This document shows, one piece after another, positions 12,191 through 23,929 of a stretch of DNA of 64,000 bases. The notes beneath the pieces are model-generated. The model ran no database searches. It saw nothing but the letters and a program-made list of their open reading frames with translations, and was not told the DNA's origin. The DNA is taken from the NCBI GenBank assembly GCA_036936605.1, contig JAUPFV010000005.1:75652885-75716884 (forward strand), given 5' to 3'. The translations under genes were made by a program, and so were the position numbers. Source of the stretch: Limnanthes douglasii subsp. nivea. Taxonomy: Eukaryota > Streptophyta > Magnoliopsida > Brassicales > Limnanthaceae. The stretch's first letter is position 1. Each line of letters begins with the position of its first letter.

Positions 12191-12740
12191 AATCTTTTCT
12201 CTAAATATTTACTTGTTAAATATCAATGTAAATATTTGGGGGCATACTATTTCATACCCTTGTGGCGCGGGGAAGTTTTAATGAGGTGTCCGGTCTTTTG
12301 TTCAATAATATATAATGCCTTCTTAAATTATTCGGAGTAGTCTTTCTACAATTCAATTCAAGTCTAAATCACTTATTCAACACTTTGGGTCTTTAGTAGA
12401 CCGGATAAACTTGGTGAAGTGATAACCATTAAATATATCTCATCGGAGATATTAAACACTCTCACTTTAATACTTCTTAAATGTTATGGCTACTTAAACA
12501 TTGGCTATGAAAAATTTAAAGAAAAAAGAGTATTAAACAAAGGAAAGTCTGATAAATCAAACCTATTCGGACATAAGCCGAACAGGAGAACAAAACATGT
12601 TTTGGCCATCCAAGGACTTTAGGTTTTCATAGAACCTATTCAGACTTTAACCAAATAATAGTACACAAAATTCCTTGGACATCCAAGGACTTTAACTGTT
12701 TGAAAAGACAAAAAATAATATAAGACCTTAGGGCTTGTTC
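12191..12740. other. Non-coding spacer between convergent pol and aORF
   Basis: Matches the spacers at 52763-53213 and 59752-60202 (shared taaatatttgggggcatac after the integrase stop). It holds two degenerate copies of the tccttggaaggccaaggac-type motif near 12602-12618 and 12672-12690. Confidence 0.6.
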
Positions 12741-15327
12741 CCTTCAGACGCTCCTTCCCACCATCACATTTTAGTAATTTTGAGTTCGGCGCTCGAACTC
12801 TCACCAGTTCCTTCTTCATCATCAGTAGTGGAATTTATTCCACTGGATTAGTTGTGCTTGTTGCCATCTGCCATATTATGAAATGGGAGGTCTTCGTATT
12901 CCACATATTTTTATAAGGGACCAAGGGTACTCTTTGGAAAAGTCTAATGGAAGAGCAGTACCATGTCAGACTTAACTCCATTATCTGTTTTCTCCAAGAA
13001 TTCTATCACTTCATTGGTATACTTATCAATACTTGTCTGAATAGCTTGCTTCTACTCGATCTTTAAATCTTCCTTCTCCTTAGCTATCTATGAAACAGAG
13101 TTCTCCAGTTTAGCCTTCTCGTCGGTTAAGGCTTGAATGACACCATCCTTGGTATGCACCTCATATTTCATCGTTGTGAGGTCTTTTTCTAAGTTAGAAT
13201 ACTTAGTCTGGAGCTTAGTTCTAGCTGCTTTCGATGAGGCTAACTTGGTTTCCGAATCCTGTTTGTCCTTCTTTAGTGCCTTTATCTCCTTCTTCAGTGC
13301 CTCTATACTCTGCTGAGCGTTTAGGAGATTGTTTGATAGGGATTACTTATCAGAGGTGAGGGAGTTGATAAGGGTGGTCTGAATTTTCACCTGCCTTTCT
13401 AGGTCAAAAATTGGCCGCATATGATCGAGGAGGGAGTGTCTTAGAACATCTTGCTCTCTGGGGACAAAAATATTTACCATTGAAGGTTATCATATTAGCA
13501 CAGTTGGAGGGACGGTAGGGACCTACGAAATCATCCTTCTCAAAATAATTGAAGTACAAATGAATGCCTTGAAGGGAACTAATGTCCACTTCATCTTTCC
13601 CTCCCCAGCAATCTCTCTGGATTCCAGATCTATATGGATTTCCTCTTGCAAGGAAGGATCAACAGGGTTTGGTGGAGGTTGGATTTCCGAAGCACGAAGA
13701 ATTATTTCTTCTCCCATGGTGACCTTCTTCTTCTTAGCAGATTTCTCATCACTGCTGACCCTCTATTACCTGTCCTTCTTAGAAGGCTTTAGCGGGTTTT
13801 ACGACTCTCCACTCTCTCTCACTGTTTCAGTTTACACTGCTTTTAGCAGGGCTGCATCAATTCCCCCTTGGTTCCCCAAACCAATCCCTTTTGTGGCTGC
13901 TTGAACCAACTCTGTTGCAGCTTTCTTCTTCTTGTTCTTCATCTTGCTGGGAGCTTTTGCTCTAGAAGGTAGGAACAATTTTTCATCCTTGGCCTCTGTC
14001 CTTTTGAGAATCACGCTAGAAGGAGGAAGGGTGGTTAGCTCTTCCCATGTGAGGTCCTTACTAAATTTCCTTATGTGAAGCAGTTGTGAAAGGCATTCCC
14101 TTAATGTAGTGCTCTGCAACCCATGTATTGATTTTTGCATAGGTCTTTTCCCCTCCTCTAAATATCCGGTGAACTCCTTCTTTTCGGACTCCAGCAAGTC
14201 ATCCACGACTTTAAATTTGTTCCCTATGTTGTGATGGTAGAATGGAATCTGATGCCATGTGGGATTTTTGACAACCTTGATGCCATGTGGGATTTTTGAC
14301 AACCTTGATGCCATGATGCAAGCAAGAAGAGAGTACCAAGCATTGGGGATTAGCTTGCTAGGGCAAAGTTTAACCAAGTGGAAGTACTTGACAAATTCTG
14401 TGTCCAATGGAAACAGGATTCCCCAGTTTAGCACTTCGGTGAAAATCACCACCTCATTAAGCTTATAGCCCATGGGAGTCTCCGAAGTAATAGGTATCCT
14501 TACCTTTACCAGTGTCCGAAATCCTCCATTTTGTCCGAATTTGGCCTAACTGAGCAGTATCGGTGTAGATTTCATTTATGTTTTGTAAGGCCTATCATGC
14601 CCTCTAAGCACTCTGGAAGCAAGTCCGGATGAGTCATACAAACTTTTACCTTGCTCTTGCCCTTCTTATCAGAAGCAGCATCTCCCGTTTGACTTGACGC
14701 CTCAATTTCGAAGGGAGCCTCCTCGATGTTGTCTTCCATTATCTCTTCCATCACTGTGGAAGGTTTGTCAGTGGCTTTAGAAGAAGTGGGGTCAGTTTTT
14801 GGCACAGAAGGCTGTTCGGATGGTTGAGGGCTTGTTTCCTCCGAAGGCCTAGAATCTAGTTGAGGTTGGGATTCAGAGGGATTGGCCCGTGGAGTTATTT
14901 CAGATACCTCCGATCCGGAGGGTTTTGACACTAAAGGTATAGGTTGGGTTTTAGTTTGGCGGGTTTTCCGGCGAGGGGTTATCTTCTCCGGGGACTTGTC
15001 AGTATCATAACCCATAGCAATAAAGGGAGAAGGTTTTCTGACACTTGAAACGACTTTTTCTTTGGGCACAGAAGGTTGAGACTCTTGAATAGAAGAGCCT
15101 GAGGGAAGGGGTGAAAGGCTTGGCTTGAATGAAAGCTGTCTAGGCCTAGGGTTTTTGGAAAAGGATGACCCTTGATCGGCATCTTGAGTCGGTTCGCTGG
15201 TTTTCTCACCTGGAGAAACTAGGAGGCCGGCGGCGATGTGGTTCTCTCTTTCTACCTTCCTCGCTCTCTCTAACTCTGACAAATTCAGCCAGCCACCTTT
15301 CACTAAAGAATTTCTGGCTGTGAACAT
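12741..15327 (-). pseudogene. Decayed aORF of the second Tat-type Gypsy element
   Basis: Starts at MFTARNSLVKGGWLNLSELE (ATG at 15327, chosen because the same start is used in the copy at 49863). It continues through a Pro/Ser-rich, low-complexity region, the conserved globular part (LFPLDTEFVKYFHLVKLCPS, NAWYSLLACIMASRLS, IPFYH) near 14460-14230, a Lys-rich basic segment (RAKAPSKMKNKKKK) near 13930 and a coiled-coil region about 13450-12950. Frameshifts break it. The segment that carries the intron in other copies is deleted, so ESEKK runs straight into EFTGYL. A 31-bp tandem duplication lies at about 14248-14310. Function unknown; see the copy at 49863. Confidence 0.82.
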
Positions 15328-15613
15328 AAAATCTGTCAAGAAGGATTTGGAGATAAAAACGAATATCTCTCTAGAAAAGCTTTAAAGTGTGGAAGAAAAT
15401 GAAATAGTAAAAGATTATTTATATAACAGTAAAAAAGTAATAGTTACCTAAGAGAAATTGAAGAAGAAAACTCACCAGTCCTGATAACTTTCAAACTAGG
15501 TTAATATTGAAAATGAACTTCTTAGTCCGGACGACACGAGCAGATCAGATACTGGATTGATAGATTTTTTAGCCTTATTAAAAATATTTTGTGAGGCCTA
15601 AAAAGAGGGCTAC
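15328..15613 (-). promoter_or_regulatory. Upstream region of the decayed aORF
   Basis: Spacer between aORF start and 3' LTR. TATA-like ttatataaata on the minus strand near 15420. The G-box seen in sister copies is degraded here (gacacgag near 15534). It ends gggctac directly before the LTR, as at 6583. Confidence 0.5.
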
Positions 15614-15983
15614 TGATGAGTTCAGATACTTCAGACACAGCTCATTGGTTAATTAGGACAAGGGTAATTCGGACCATAACAGTCCACTGAAAAATCCGAA
15701 CAGGACAAATGTAAAACACCTTTTGACTAAGTTATTTGGTAATCTACGTAAAAGACTAATGGGTCATTAAACTTGATCCGGTTTCACAACTTGACCCGGT
15801 AAGCTCGTGGGTCATTGGATTAAGAGCATAAATACCCTAACCACTCTCATTAATGTGGGTGAAAAACATTTAATACCAACATGATGCTTAATTATCTCAC
15901 TACTCCTCATACTAAACTCAAAATACTTCAAACTTACCAAAACACTTTACCAAACTACCCCCAACCTAAAATAAACCAAACCA
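15614..15983 (+). repeat. 3' LTR of the second Tat-type Gypsy element
   Basis: Starts tgatgagttc and ends aaaccaaacca. About 370 bp, aligned with 6584-6950. TATA-like cataaata near 15827. The sequence right after it is Copia gag, which shows the Gypsy element was inserted into a Copia element. Confidence 0.8.
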
Positions 15984-16942
15984 GCTACTACTCTCATGAT
16001 ATTGGGCACACTAAGAAATTTTATCCTAAGTTGAGAAAATACAATAATTTTGGGAAATCCAAAACTGGTAAAAAGAAAAGAACAAGGAGAAAGATTATGA
16101 TGAAAGTGGTGACGAGAAATATGTTGTTGTGGTTTCAGATAGTTACTTTATTGTTATTGATGATGTTGTTGTGAATTTGGGGTCTAATTAAAGTGGTTGA
16201 GTAGTTGACACCGGTGCTACAATACATACCAATTCTCGTAGAGAATTGTTTTCATCTTATACCTCTGGTGATTTTGATTCTACACAGATGGGAAATAATG
16301 ATTTGTCTAAAGTGGTTGGTATTGGTGATATTTATCTAAAAACAAGCATGGGCGCAAGATTGATTTTAAATGGTGTTAAACATATACCCGATCTTTGATT
16401 GAATTTGATCTCTACACGGAAGCTAGATGATTAAGGCTATTGCAGTATTTTTACGAATTGGAAGTGGAAACTTACTAATGGCTCGTTGGTTGTGTCAAGA
16501 GGAAATAAATGTTGAGCCCTCTACATCATGTTGGCATGGGTTCCTGCTAAGAAAATCAATATTGTTAATGATGAAGTAATGGTTGATTTGTGATATAAAA
16601 GACTCAATACATTACCGGAAAAGGATTAGATATTCTGAGGAAGAAACAATATTGTGGGATACATAAATCTCATTTAAAGAAATGTGTACATTGTTTGGAT
16701 GGAAAACCGAATAGAGTGTCTTTCAAAAGCTCGACTCCTTCAAGAAAACCAAATTTGCTTGACTTGGTACATACTCATGTTTGTGGTCCATTCACAACCA
16801 AAAAACTTGGTGGTTTTCTATACTTTGTTACTTTTGTTGATGATCATTCTAGGAAATTTGGGCCTACACTTTGAAAACAAAAGATCAAATTTTATGTGTC
16901 TTCAAACAGTTTCAAGCTTCAGTCCAGAGACACACTGGGAAG
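15984..16942 (+). pseudogene. Decayed Copia gag-protease-integrase fragment
   Basis: Immediately after the Gypsy LTR, a gag zinc knuckle with lost Cys (SHDIGHTKKFYPKL) is followed by a Lys/Arg-rich stretch. A protease remnant with VDTGATIHT is near 16210, a GAG-pre-integrase segment near 16400-16680, and integrase start (VHTHVCGPFTTKKLGGF, VDDHSRK) near 16760-16860 in a shifted frame. Many stops. It ends where LTR-like sequence begins. Confidence 0.75.
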
Positions 16943-17091
16943 TTTTTCCAAGTAAAAATGTTTTATGTATTATTTTTATTAATTTCATACATATTTTGTA
17001 TTTCTCTTGGGATCATTATCTCTAATCATAGTTGATACAAGAAGGAAGATTTTGATTGTGAGTTTATTTCCTGTCAAAGTGGTATCAGAGC
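16943..17091 (+). repeat. Truncated Copia LTR end plus primer-binding site
   Basis: 16943-17076 matches 18398-18536 (shared gggatcattatctctaatcata and ctgtca end). Three bases later tggtatcagagc (17080-17091) is an exact initiator Met-tRNA primer-binding site. Confidence 0.7.
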
Positions 17092-17160
17092 TAAGGTTTT
17101 GTCACGTATCTTATTTGAATTTGTTTTCTTTAGTATCAAGAATCTATTGGACTCTTTTTA

Positions 17161-18536
17161 TGTGGGAGTCTAATTATCACATGGGTTAAGGCCAAATAAA
17201 GGTAAAACATAGGATTTTGGTTTCTGTATAAATATAAACTTATACAGTGTTTTAAGTAGTGCAGTTTTGAGAGAAAAATAATACGATTTAGAATTTTGTG
17301 CATTCAATCGGACTGTCTTCCGTGGTATATATAGTTTCGATTTTGGTGACCATGCTCGTCTGTTTGTCCTCTACATTCTGACCAAAGGGATTATGAGTTG
17401 GAGTCTTCTAAGTATATCTTACATCAACTTCTTTCAACTCTGTTTTTGGGGATATTTGAATGAGTTTTTTTATTTTAGTTTACTATCTTGTATATAGGGC
17501 TGTCAAAAAAATCCAAAAAATCCTATATCCGACCGAAATATTCGATATCGAATCCGAATAAAATAGATAATATTCGTATTCAAAATAAAATGGATAATAT
17601 TCGTATCTGAATTTGTATATGAAAATAGCGGATATGAATATACTCATATCCGTATTCAAAATATCCAATATCCGATTTTTTTATAAATAAATATATATAA
17701 TTTTTTATATTTAAGAATATCTTTTAGTTATCCCACATTGTAAAAATCAAAAGAAATTACTAATAAAGTTGGCTATAAATATAGAGGGTTTCTACCAAGT
17801 TGTGTATAAAGTTAGAAAAAAGAGTTTCTACCAAGCTATTTATAAAACACATGGTGACTTTTCTTAACAAGTATATCTTTTTTAGTCTTATGACTCTTAT
17901 CCTACATCTAAAATGTGGAAAAGAATTGCTACCAAATTTTCCATAAAAGGCATGGTGGCTTTTCAAAATAAGTATATTTTTCTTAGCTTATCCCACATCT
18001 AAAATGGGATATGAATTTCTACTAAGGCTCTTATAAAAGTAGCCAAATCAATAGTACAATTAGTTAACAAAAATTAGTGGAAATTCAAATATTCGAATTT
18101 GGATATTATCTGTATTCGGATTATATATGTCGGATACAGATTCATATATTATTTTTTAGAAAACTTTGGATTCGAATTCGAATTCAGATAGTGATTTCAG
18201 ATTTTGGATTCAGATTCGGATATAGGCAGATTTGTATCCAAACTATCCGTTTAACAGCCCTACTTGTGTATGAATTTGTCATACTTTGTGTGGTGTATGC
18301 TCTAGATTTATCTAGAGAATAGTTTTGTAACCCGTCTTCTGATAGTAAATATTTGGTTGGACTCCAAAATCAGTCCTGTGGTTTTTATTTCCTACAATGG
18401 GAAGGTTTTCCACGTAAAAACATTTTTTTGTTATTTGCGTTGATTTCATACATACTTTATATTCTGTTTGGGATCATTATCTCTAATCATATTTAATACA
18501 AAAAAGAATATTTCATTTGTAGTCTATTTACTGTCA
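17161..18536 (+). repeat. Copia LTR split by a hAT element
   Basis: Starts tgtgggagtc, has TATA-like tataaatata near 17228, and ends ctgtca at 18536. Its last ~140 bp repeat 16943-17076. Without the hAT insertion and its duplicated site it would be about 600 bp. Start inferred, end supported by the repeat. Confidence 0.6.
17495..18262. mobile_element. Non-autonomous hAT-type element, 768 bp
   Basis: Left end tagggctgtcaaa and right end (reverse complement) tagggctgttaaa form the terminal inverted repeat. Flanks cttgtata (17487-17494) and cttgtgta (18263-18270) form an 8-bp target duplication with one mismatch, diagnostic of the hAT superfamily. Subterminal regions carry many atccgaat/attcggat motifs, such as transposase-binding sites would be. 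The middle (17720-18050) repeats a roughly 110-bp motif with tatcccacat. No transposase. Confidence 0.85.
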
Positions 18537-18964
18537 AAGCCGGTAAATAATATCAAGTTTGAGAAAGATCAATATCAACCCATTTTATTCACACTAAAAA
18601 AGAGATTCCAATGTATCATTATAATTAAAGAATCTAGAGCAATTGCATAAGTTATGAGTGTGTTGAAAATTAATAAAAGCGTGGTTATATAAGTTTCAGT
18701 GGATGAAGAAGAAAGGAAGATAAAGTAAATTATGGATATGGTTGTGCTAGTGTTTTGATGAGTGATGAAGAAGAAAGGAAGATAGAAAGAGTTAAGAGAA
18801 GAAAACTGGCTTCATAGTAAGAGAGGCCAATTTTTTAAAAATAAACTGTTACTAATGTTAGTCAGGTCACACTAGTGTGTTCGGCTCCAACATTACTAAA
18901 CGGACTAAGAGAGCCCAAGAGAGGACCAAAGCCAAAAACTAGTGGTCAAGCCTAAAGAAATATA
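18537..18964. other. Copia-flanking sequence without recognised gene
   Basis: Follows the Copia LTR; aagccggtaaataatatc stands where a primer-binding site is expected but is not recognisable as one. gatgaagaagaaaggaaga occurs twice (about 18700 and 18764). No supported gene. Confidence 0.4.
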
Positions 18965-19185
18965 TGTTAGTGTCTATAATTCAATATTGTTTAAGTTACA
19001 TGTAACTAACCTAAAAAATAATCCCATTTATTACAACTTGTAACAAACTATCGCTATATGATATATATTGTACGTGACCAAGTGTAAATACATTGAATGA
19101 AATAGCAAATATTTCTTCAAAGTCTTCTTCGTTCTTTCTTGATACCTTTAAGCTTTTTATACAAACTTCAATTTGGTATTAGAGC
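18965..19185 (+). repeat. Copia 5' LTR and primer-binding site
   Basis: 18965-19170 starts tgttagtgtc and ends aaacttca. It is followed at 19174-19185 by tggtattagagc, one mismatch from the initiator Met-tRNA site, and then by gag. No 3' LTR was found, so the element is truncated. Confidence 0.7.
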
Positions 19186-19190
19186 CAAGA

Positions 19191-20480
19191 ATGGCAAACA
19201 CCAATTCACCTTCCAACAACTCATATACTGCAGCTTCGCGTTGCACTTTACACACAATTTTCACAAATAACAAGGATCAAATCGTGCAAACAAGTATCTC
19301 TAGCAACAATCATAAGCTAGACATGCCTAATTACTTGATAGGAAAGGTTATGATCATCCCTGTCATTAAGGAAAACAAGTTGTTTGGTCACATTTCTTGA
19401 GAGACTCCATGTCCTCCCAAGTTTATACCTGATTCAACTGACAACTTAGTTGAAAATACTACTTATGAAGATTGACATTCTAAGGATCATATGTTACTAG
19501 GATGGTTGTTCACCACCATTGATCTTGAAATAAGAGCACAACTCCTGGAAAATGAGTCCTCAAAGAGACTTTGGGATACTCTAATACAGCTCTCTAGCTC
19601 GCAAACAAGAGCTAAGATATATTACTTTATAAGGGAATTCCAATGGACAAGGAAATGTGACTCTACCATGGGTGAATACCTCGCCAAAATAAGAGCATTC
19701 CTGACCACTTGGTTGTTATTGGATAACCTATCTCTGTGGTGGATAAAATCTCACATTTATTATCCGATTTGAACTCAAACTACACTTAAATTATCGTGAG
19801 TCTTACTGATAAAGATGATCTCAGTTGGGCAGATCTTAAATCTTCTCGCTTAACCTTTGAAAGCATATTTGAACAACTATCAAATAAAGAATGAGCTATA
19901 GTTATCCTGAATATAGTCTCTAATAATAACAACAATATCAGCAAGGATGACAAATGATAGTCAAGTAGGTGTCAAGGATCGAAAGGAAATGGAACATATT
20001 CTAGAAGGCAATGTAGAGGCTATAGAGGTTGATCAAACAATAAAAACTATAAAAGAAGAAGGAGTTACAATTACAGGGGCAGAGGAGACAGATATTGTCC
20101 AAACAATCCAACTTGTCAACTGTGTGGCCATGATGCTCCAACATTCTACTTGTATGATAATCCAAATACCTTTTTTCAGTTTCCTGTAGATAATCAACAA
20201 CACAAATCAGATCCAGATGCTTATCTTGCTACACAAGATTTAAGCAGTGAAAGTGGATGGTATGCAGACTCATGGATAACTCATCATGTACTCACAACCC
20301 AGTCACCTAGGACAAAGGATGGACTACCCATGTACTTCTTCTATTCAAGTTCGCAATGGACATAAACGTTTAATAAAATATGTTGGCAACTCTGTGATTC
20401 CTACCTATGTTAATAAAGTATTGAATCTAAACAATATGCTTCATGTTCTTACTAGTAACAAGCATCTATTACATATCTAA
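19191..20480 (+). pseudogene. Decayed Copia gag and protease start
   Basis: ATG at 19191 lies just after the primer-binding site. It shows a Copia gag of the UBN2/gag-polypeptide type (HKLDMPNYLIGKV; FTTIDLEIRAQLLENESSKRLWDTL; YFIREFQ) with stops near 19400 and 19470, a degenerate zinc knuckle (CQLCGHDAPTFYLYD, last Cys lost) near 20120, and protease (GWYADSWITHHV, where DSGATHH is expected) near 20255. Homology stops at about 20480; RT and integrase are absent. Confidence 0.75.
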
Positions 20481-20791
20481 ATTTACTTCACAAAATCAAA
20501 TATATTTTTAGTTGTTTTAAAATATTTTTTTGGTGAAGAATTTGGCTATAAATAATGTTTTTCTAACGGGGAAGCATGGGAAAGATATGTACTATAGCAA
20601 ACGTGTGAATATTTTATTATAAAATAATTAAAAATTGTACTAAATTAAAACAATGTGCATAAATAATGAGATATTATAGACTTATATTAATCCAGTAAAG
20701 AAGACCAAATATTAAATGAGATAAGTACAACTCCAAATATTAAATGTGATAAGAATGCGAGTTAATAAAATTGAAATGGTAATTATATTTA
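20481..20791. other. AT-rich, no recognised feature
   Basis: No ORF, repeat or RNA gene apart from a short direct repeat of aatattaaatg.gataag near 20710-20750. Confidence 0.5.
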
Positions 20792-21112
20792 GGTTTTGGC
20801 TAAATTAGGGCCAAAGGGGATAATCGGCCCCAAAATTTTGATCAATTTTAAAGCTTACCAAAAATTTCCTTTAATCCCCGCCGGTTGAGCAAGGGAGGAA
20901 GCTCTTCGCGAGATGAATACAGGTGGTCCGGCGGGTAAGAGGGTCTCACCCGACGGATGAGAAGGTTTCACCCGTCGGGGAGTTCCCCCGCCGGTTAAGA
21001 ATGTCTCAACTGGCGGGTGAACAAACGGGTCCAAGGAGAAAATGGTAAAAATCCAAAAACACTCAAACTTTGGGATTGGCTAACAGTTTTTGGGCCCATT
21101 TTAGCCAAAACC
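20792..21112. mobile_element. Mutator-type MITE, 321 bp
   Basis: Ends ggttttggctaaa...tttagccaaaacc are inverted repeats, and inner parts (gggcc near 20809, gggccc near 21092) also pair. Flanks are ttatattta on both sides (20783-20791 and 21113-21121), a perfect 9-bp target duplication as made by Mutator-like transposases. The interior (20875-21020) is strikingly CG-rich against the AT-rich surroundings, with repeated cccgccggtt/cccgacgg motifs on both strands. No coding capacity. Confidence 0.88.
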
Positions 21113-21869
21113 TTATATTTATATTTGAAGCATCTAACTGCCGTCTCTTGTCTTGTCTAAGAGGATTGACGAGACATGGTCACTGTGTTTATGGCACTTT
21201 ATGCCCGACAGGAAGTCCTATCAAAATATAACCTGAATTACTGATACGATTGTCACGGTCACTACATAATACACAAAAAAAAATTCATTTCATATGACCG
21301 TCCGAAATTAGTTAGTCGTGTTGTTTTTTCACATTCGTTGTGAATACTTAAAAATCAAAAAATCATTTTTTTGAAATTAAGGATTATGTTTTCAAATTTT
21401 AGGTATGAAACTTGACCCTATATTTAGAGCTAAAATTATATTCTTATAAATTGTTACCATTCATATTTAAATTAATTTTTGATTTGCATCAGTTCCACAT
21501 TCAGCCGTTTAAAAAACTGAAGAACTGAAACCCTAAAAAAGAAAATCTGAATTTCGATAATAAAATTTATGAGTATATATATACTATTTCATTATATGTT
21601 TTAGTTAATACTCTATGGATTTTCAAGTGGTGTGTATAGATATTATTATTTTCATTCTATCTAAATAATGTAGAATATGTTACTTAAGGTATAATACTAT
21701 CATTTACTCGTAACACTTAACAATAATCATTGCATATATATAACATAAAAGAGTAGAAGGTTATTGAATTAAGGGTAGTTATTGGGAATTCATATGTACC
21801 GCACTCGTTATGATCATTAGTAGAGATGAAATGCACCAGCGAACTATATATTACTTATGAAGCCAGTAC
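21113..21869. other. AT-rich, no recognised feature
   Basis: Nothing beyond short AT runs; no supported gene or repeat. Confidence 0.5.
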
Positions 21870-23420
21870 TTTAATGTTCGACATTATAGTTTATATAACA
21901 TATCTGATTAGCCAAGCCTTCCAAAAGGGTCGTATCTGACTGGTTATGGTAACTAAATAAAGCTTTCAACAAAAAACAACCAGTTATGTATGAGTATGAT
22001 GTGTGAGTGTTCACCATAATGACATATGTGTGGTAGTTATCTGAAAGGATCCAACTACACACACTACAAAGTTGACTTAAGGTGTGAAGCCTGACACTCC
22101 TTTCCTTTCATGACTCGCCTGATTTTTCTCATATAGGTGAGGTCACAAGGTCTACGAATGACTCCCCGAGAATGAGAATTTGAATGCTCGCATATATGGA
22201 TTTCCTTTCATAACTCGTCTGATATTACTCAAAATGTGATGTTACCAGGTATACAAATTTGTCCCTGTGAATGAGCACTTGAATTGCAAACACTCATGTC
22301 ATTTCATGACTTACCTAACAAAATTCCACTAGACAGGGTTACGCAGGCTTGCCAATGAGTGCTAGAGAATAAACATCTCAATCCTCCTATAAAATCATTT
22401 CCTTATGATATGTTTGAAAAAACCCACTAGGTGGGGTTACGTAGGTTTATAAATAATTCATACAGAATGAGTATCTAAATACGGACATTGTATTGCTTAA
22501 CGATTTGATTTGATGCTTATCTTACTAGATAAAACTTGAATTTATCGCACCATAATATTTTGAGTATCTGAAGCCATTCAGGGATGTGATATATTCCATA
22601 TAGTGCTTTGACACATACATAAAGATGAACACCAACTAAAATTATATGTACTTGAAATAACAATCCATGGGCATGCATGTCATTATTTTGTACATCACAA
22701 AGTTCAAGTGTCATCATCAATTAGGAATTACATTCTATAATGTGAAAATATACTCATAACTCTAGATTATTGATATGTATATAATGGGTTCACATAAGTG
22801 TGAAACTTTAAATAAATAATACAACACCCAAGCATGGCAAATACTAGAATAATCAGCCAAAAGAAATGTGCAAGCCATGCTACATATCACATTAGAAACA
22901 TGTTGTTCCATCATACATACATACATAACTCTATTAAACATACATTTAAGCTATCATACCTACGCATGATATTTTAAATCCTTGAATCGATTGGTTTTAC
23001 CTTTATATTGGGTATATACAACAACCGCACTCGAAAGCATCAAAACAAAGAAAAATAAAAATAAAAACAAAATTAAAAGATGTGAAAGAATGATCATATA
23101 GATCTATGAATTTTGGGTTAAATAAAAAAAAGATCGCCTCAATTCGATAACATAGCATCAAGTTATTACTTTTTTAAATTAGGCACCCAAAGTTTAAAAT
23201 TACAATACGAGTTCACAACCACAATATGAGTGATTGAAGTGAATTGCAGTTTGTCCTGACCACTATGGTATTGATCGCGGTGAACTGAACTTATATTGTG
23301 CGTGCAGTAACAAACACCATTTCGTCACAGTGAACTTCCTAATTCTTAGAAAATCAGAATCCCACAAAATGGAACCTAGGTTTCGTCCTGAATTATTTTT
23401 TGAAAATTGGACTTGCACAT
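21870..23420. repeat. Large tandem duplication, copy 1
   Basis: Matches 23930-25440 at a constant offset of about 2.05 kb. Anchors: accagttatgtatgagt (~21980 versus ~24020), actcgtctg..att.ctc (~22214 versus ~24263), ggcatgcatgtcatta versus ggcatgaattatca, ctagaataatcagcc versus ctagaataatcaacc, and catcaaaacaaagaaaaataaa versus catcacaacaaagaaaaataaa. Identity is moderate, so the duplication is old. Boundaries approximate. Reading 22720-22517 on the minus strand gives 67 codons resembling 24759-24571, but no family is recognised. Confidence 0.75.
22100..22498. repeat. Four tandem ~98-bp units (copy 1)
   Basis: Units start near 22103, 22201, 22300 and 22399. Each runs tttcctttcatgactcg-like, then a variable stretch, ggttac..aggt, then gaatgagca.ttgaat. 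Divergence between units is large but spacing is regular. Confidence 0.7.
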
Positions 23421-23929
23421 AAACATAAAAAAGTAGCATTTATTTGCACACAATTGCACCAAAAATGATAAGTATCGATTCAATTAAGAAAAAAAATAGA
23501 ATTGTGAGTATAATTGGAAGAATTTTAGAGAGAGAATATAACTCAAGTTTCTAGGGAGAGAAAGTAACCAAGAGTTAAAATAAGTCAAAATGTCAATCAA
23601 TCTTATTTCCAAGTTAACCTCCTATTTATAGATGTAGGTGGTTACATATAACATAATTAGTTAGAAGAAATAGAAACTTCACCTCACTTCTTTATACAAT
23701 ATAAACATATTTACTATAAATTGCACACTTAGTCCTTCAGATTTATGTTTTACATTAAATCTATCGTTTAACTATAAAATACTAAATTAAAGATACTTTT
23801 AGTCACTGTCTTCACTTCTCAGTTACTTATATCCTTATCACTAGCCCCCTAGTCTTTATGAAGAATTCTGAAGAATGACTAAAAAATATTATATACAATG
23901 CCATTTTCATTTATTTGTTATGAAATTGG
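23421..23929. other. Spacer between the duplicated copies
   Basis: AT-rich, with agagagaata and agggagagaa runs near 23530. No supported gene. Confidence 0.4.
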
